A DNA stretch of 60,831 nucleotides from Bradyrhizobium manausense (lineage in GTDB: Bacteria; Pseudomonadota; Alphaproteobacteria; Rhizobiales; Xanthobacteraceae): NCBI RefSeq assembly GCF_018131105.1, contig NZ_JAFCJI010000009.1, positions 1 to 60,831 on the forward strand, read 5' to 3'. Positions within the stretch are counted from its first letter, which is position 1; each line of letters opens with the position of its first letter. A program made the translations under genes and the position numbers. The notes below the pieces were generated by a model. It worked only from the letters and a program-made list of their open reading frames with translations, made no database searches and had not been told where the DNA came from. Below are positions 59,074 through 60,831 of the stretch, piece after piece.

Positions 59074-60831
59074 TTACCGGAGCAGCTGGAGCACGCTCTG
59101 CTGCGAGGTGTTGGCCAGCGACAGCGCGGAGACCGCGATCGACTGGCGGGTCGAGAGCGCCTGGCTGTTGGCCGCTTCGACGTTGGTGTCGGCCAGCGTC
59201 AGGTTCGACGAGCCGGTCTGCAGCACGTTGATCAGGTTCTTGTTGAAGTCCTGGCGGATCTGCACGACCGAAAGGTTCGAACCGAGGCTCGAGGCTTCCG
59301 AGCGCAGCGTGCTCGACGCGGCATTCAGGCTGGTCAACACGCGGTTGGACGCCGCGTTGTCGATGAAGTCGACGCCGACCGTCAGCGACGCAAGGCCCAG
59401 ACCCTTGGAGTTGTAGGTCACGCCGGTGATGTTCAGGCTCGACTTGCCGGTCTCGTCGAACACCAGCTTGAGCTGGTCGCCGTTCAAGAGGTTGACACCA
59501 TTGAACGAGGAGTCCTGCGAGGTCGTGTCGATCTGGTTCAGGATGTTGTTGTACTGAGACACCAGGTTGGCACGGGCAGTCTGCGCAACCGCGTCCTGGA
59601 CGGGAGTGGAAGCCGTCGAGAAAGTCAGCGCGGAAGTCAGCGTGCCGCCGATCGCACCGCCCGCAGCGGTCGATCCGATCGTCGAGGACGCGTAGTCGTT
59701 GGAAGCGGTGATGGTCAGCAGGCCGTTGGCGTCGATCGTCGCGGCGAGGTTGTTGGCCTGCAGCGCGTTGTTGAGCTGATCGAGCGTCTTCACCGTGCCG
59801 TTGGTGCCGTCGCCGAAGGTGACGTTGACCGCCGTGCCGCCGTTGAAGGAGGTGAAGGTCAAGGTCTTGCCGGCGATGCCGCCGATGCCCGAGGTACGGG
59901 CCGCGGTGAACGCCGTCGCCGTGCCGGTGTTGCCGGCAAGGCCGAGCGCCGCCAGCGCATTGCCGGTGCCGGTGATCGCCAGGTCGGCGTTGACACCGGT
60001 GGACAGCTTGAGCTGGCCGGAGCTGTTGATCGTCGACGGAGCCTGACCGACCGCGGTCGCCAGCGTACCACCACCGCTGCCGTTCAGCGCAAAGGTCTGG
60101 ACGCCGGTTGCGAAGTCGATCGCCTTCAGCACATCGCTGATCGAGCCGGTCTGGAGATAGACCGTCGAGTTGCCGTTGCCATCGGTCAGCACGTTACCGC
60201 TGACGCCGAAGCCGGACGGAACCGCGGGAGCGTTGGAAGAGCCCGGGACCGGCGCGTTCTTGAAGGTGATGATGTGGCCGTCGACGTTCAGCGACGAACC
60301 GTCCTGGAGCAGCGAGCCCAGAGAGGACGCGCTGGTCGTGCGGTTCGCAGTGACCGTCGCATTGCCGCCACCCGTCGCGCTGGTGAGGCCGAGCTCTTTG
60401 AGGAAGTCGGCATTACCAGTTACGGAGAGGTCGGCACCGACCGAGCTCTTCAGCGTCACGACACCGGCAGCCGCGGTCGAAGGCGCCGCAGCGGAGGCCG
60501 CGCCGATGGTCGCAGTACCGTTGGTGATCGTCGAGGTCTTCACGCCGCTGGCGAGGTCGATCGCAGACAGCACGTCGCCGACCGTCGCAGCCGGAGCCGC
60601 GTTGGTGCCGAGATAGACTGTGGTGTTGCCGTTACCGTCGGTGACGAGGTTGCCGCTCACGCCCGAGCCGGTCGGAACGGCGGTGTTTGCCGGAGCCGCA
60701 CCCGCACGGAAGGTGATGGTCTTGCCGTTCACCGTCAGAATGTCGCCGTCGGCCGGAGCCGTGGCGAGCTTGGTGGCAGCGGTGGTGCCGAGCAGCGTGA
60801 CCGAGCTGCTCAAGGCCGTCGTGCCGTCCGA
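59074..60831 (-). CDS. fliC: Large flagellin, partial (N-terminus outside window)
   Basis: The frame is open to the right edge, so the N-terminal D0/D1 region is missing; at least 585 residues are visible. The C-terminal region is nearly the same as in the flagellin at 56566 (SNLTLADTNVEAANSQALST through the shared Gln/Leu/Leu/Arg end), and the modules of the centre match in order (ILTVNGKTITF, DVLSAIDLASGVKT, NVDGHIITFKNAPVPG, DVLKAIDFATGVQT). In-frame Met/Leu codons near 60813 are internal and should not be read as the start. Tandem flagellin genes are known for the Bradyrhizobium subpolar filament. Confidence 0.93.
   Translation of the reverse strand, partial: SDGTTALSSSVTLLGTTAATKLATAPADGDILTVNGKTITFRAGAAPANTAVPTGSGVSGNLVTDGNGNTTVYLGTNAAPAATVGDVLSAIDLASGVKTSTITNGTATIGAASAAAPSTAAAGVVTLKSSVGADLSVTGNADFLKELGLTSATGGGNATVTANRTTSASSLGSLLQDGSSLNVDGHIITFKNAPVPGSSNAPAVPSGFGVSGNVLTDGNGNSTVYLQTGSISDVLKAIDFATGVQTFALNGSGGGTLATAVGQAPSTINSSGQLKLSTGVNADLAITGTGNALAALGLAGNTGTATAFTAARTSGIGGIAGKTLTFTSFNGGTAVNVTFGDGTNGTVKTLDQLNNALQANNLAATIDANGLLTITASNDYASSTIGSTAAGGAIGGTLTSALTFSTASTPVQDAVAQTARANLVSQYNNILNQIDTTSQDSSFNGVNLLNGDQLKLVFDETGKSSLNITGVTYNSKGLGLASLTVGVDFIDNAASNRVLTSLNAASSTLRSEASSLGSNLSVVQIRQDFNKNLINVLQTGSSNLTLADTNVEAANSQALSTRQSIAVSALSLANTSQQSVLQLLR

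Overview
The window looks like a Bradyrhizobium chromosome (Alphaproteobacteria, Hyphomicrobiales). The grounds are high GC with strong GC3, an alphaproteobacterial flagellar cluster with CckA, FliX, FlaF and MotE-like genes, very large flagellins (about 760 residues, as known for the Bradyrhizobium subpolar flagellum), a DUF6321 protein, class I fumarase, and seven copies of a palindromic intergenic repeat that I associate with this genus. No rRNA, tRNA, CRISPR array, integrase or intact insertion sequence was seen.

Layout. (1) 1-6902: the N-terminal 2300 codons of a giant minus-strand FecR / beta-propeller / Ig-like repeat protein that runs off the left edge. (2) 6.9-10.7 kb: sparse region with a small protein, a ParB-like nuclease-fold protein, two small membrane proteins and a decayed dispersed repeat. 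(3) 10.7-16.9 kb: a six-gene stressosome operon, RsbR-RsbS-RsbT, an ATPase-PP2C phosphatase, an RsbT-domain hybrid histidine kinase and a REC-HK-REC kinase, behind a match to the EcfG general-stress promoter. (4) 17-18.4 kb: a SET-domain methyltransferase beside a histone-H1-like lysine-rich DUF6321 protein. (5) 18.4-22.4 kb: a TetR regulator and a carotenoid-oxygenase / MAPEG / membrane-protein set with paired palindromic operators at two promoters. (6) 22.4-29.2 kb: housekeeping and secreted genes (fumarase, GST, ICMT-like, lectin-like, Tim44-like). (7) 29.5-48.99 kb: cckA, then flhB-fliR-fliQ-fliE-flgC-flgB, divergent fliO-fliP, a 1267-residue periplasmic repeat protein, MotE-like, DUF6468, fliM, fliL, and divergent flgF-flgG-flgA-flgH. 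(8) 49-52.2 kb: a small non-flagellar island (hydratase, dksA, an NAD(P)-binding protein and its HxlR regulator). (9) 52.3-60.8 kb: fliX, flgI-flgJ-flgN, FlaG-like, an unknown, flaF and two tandem flagellins, the second cut by the right edge.

How it works together. The flagellar genes supply export-gate parts (FlhB, FliO, FliP, FliQ, FliR), rod and P/L rings (FlgB, C, F, G, H, I, FliE, with FlgA and FlgJ), switch and motor accessories (FliM, FliL, MotE-like), filament (flagellins) and assembly control (FliX, FlaF, FlgN). Control elements recur across them: TTAA-N7-TTAA boxes of the CtrA type (CckA is the top kinase of that pathway and is encoded here), a palindrome CGGCA-N5-TGCC in four flagellar control regions, and two near-consensus sigma-54 promoters in front of flgF and flgI. 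The stressosome operon forms a separate signalling unit in which an RsbRST core appears to feed histidine-kinase phosphorelay proteins instead of a sigma-B system.
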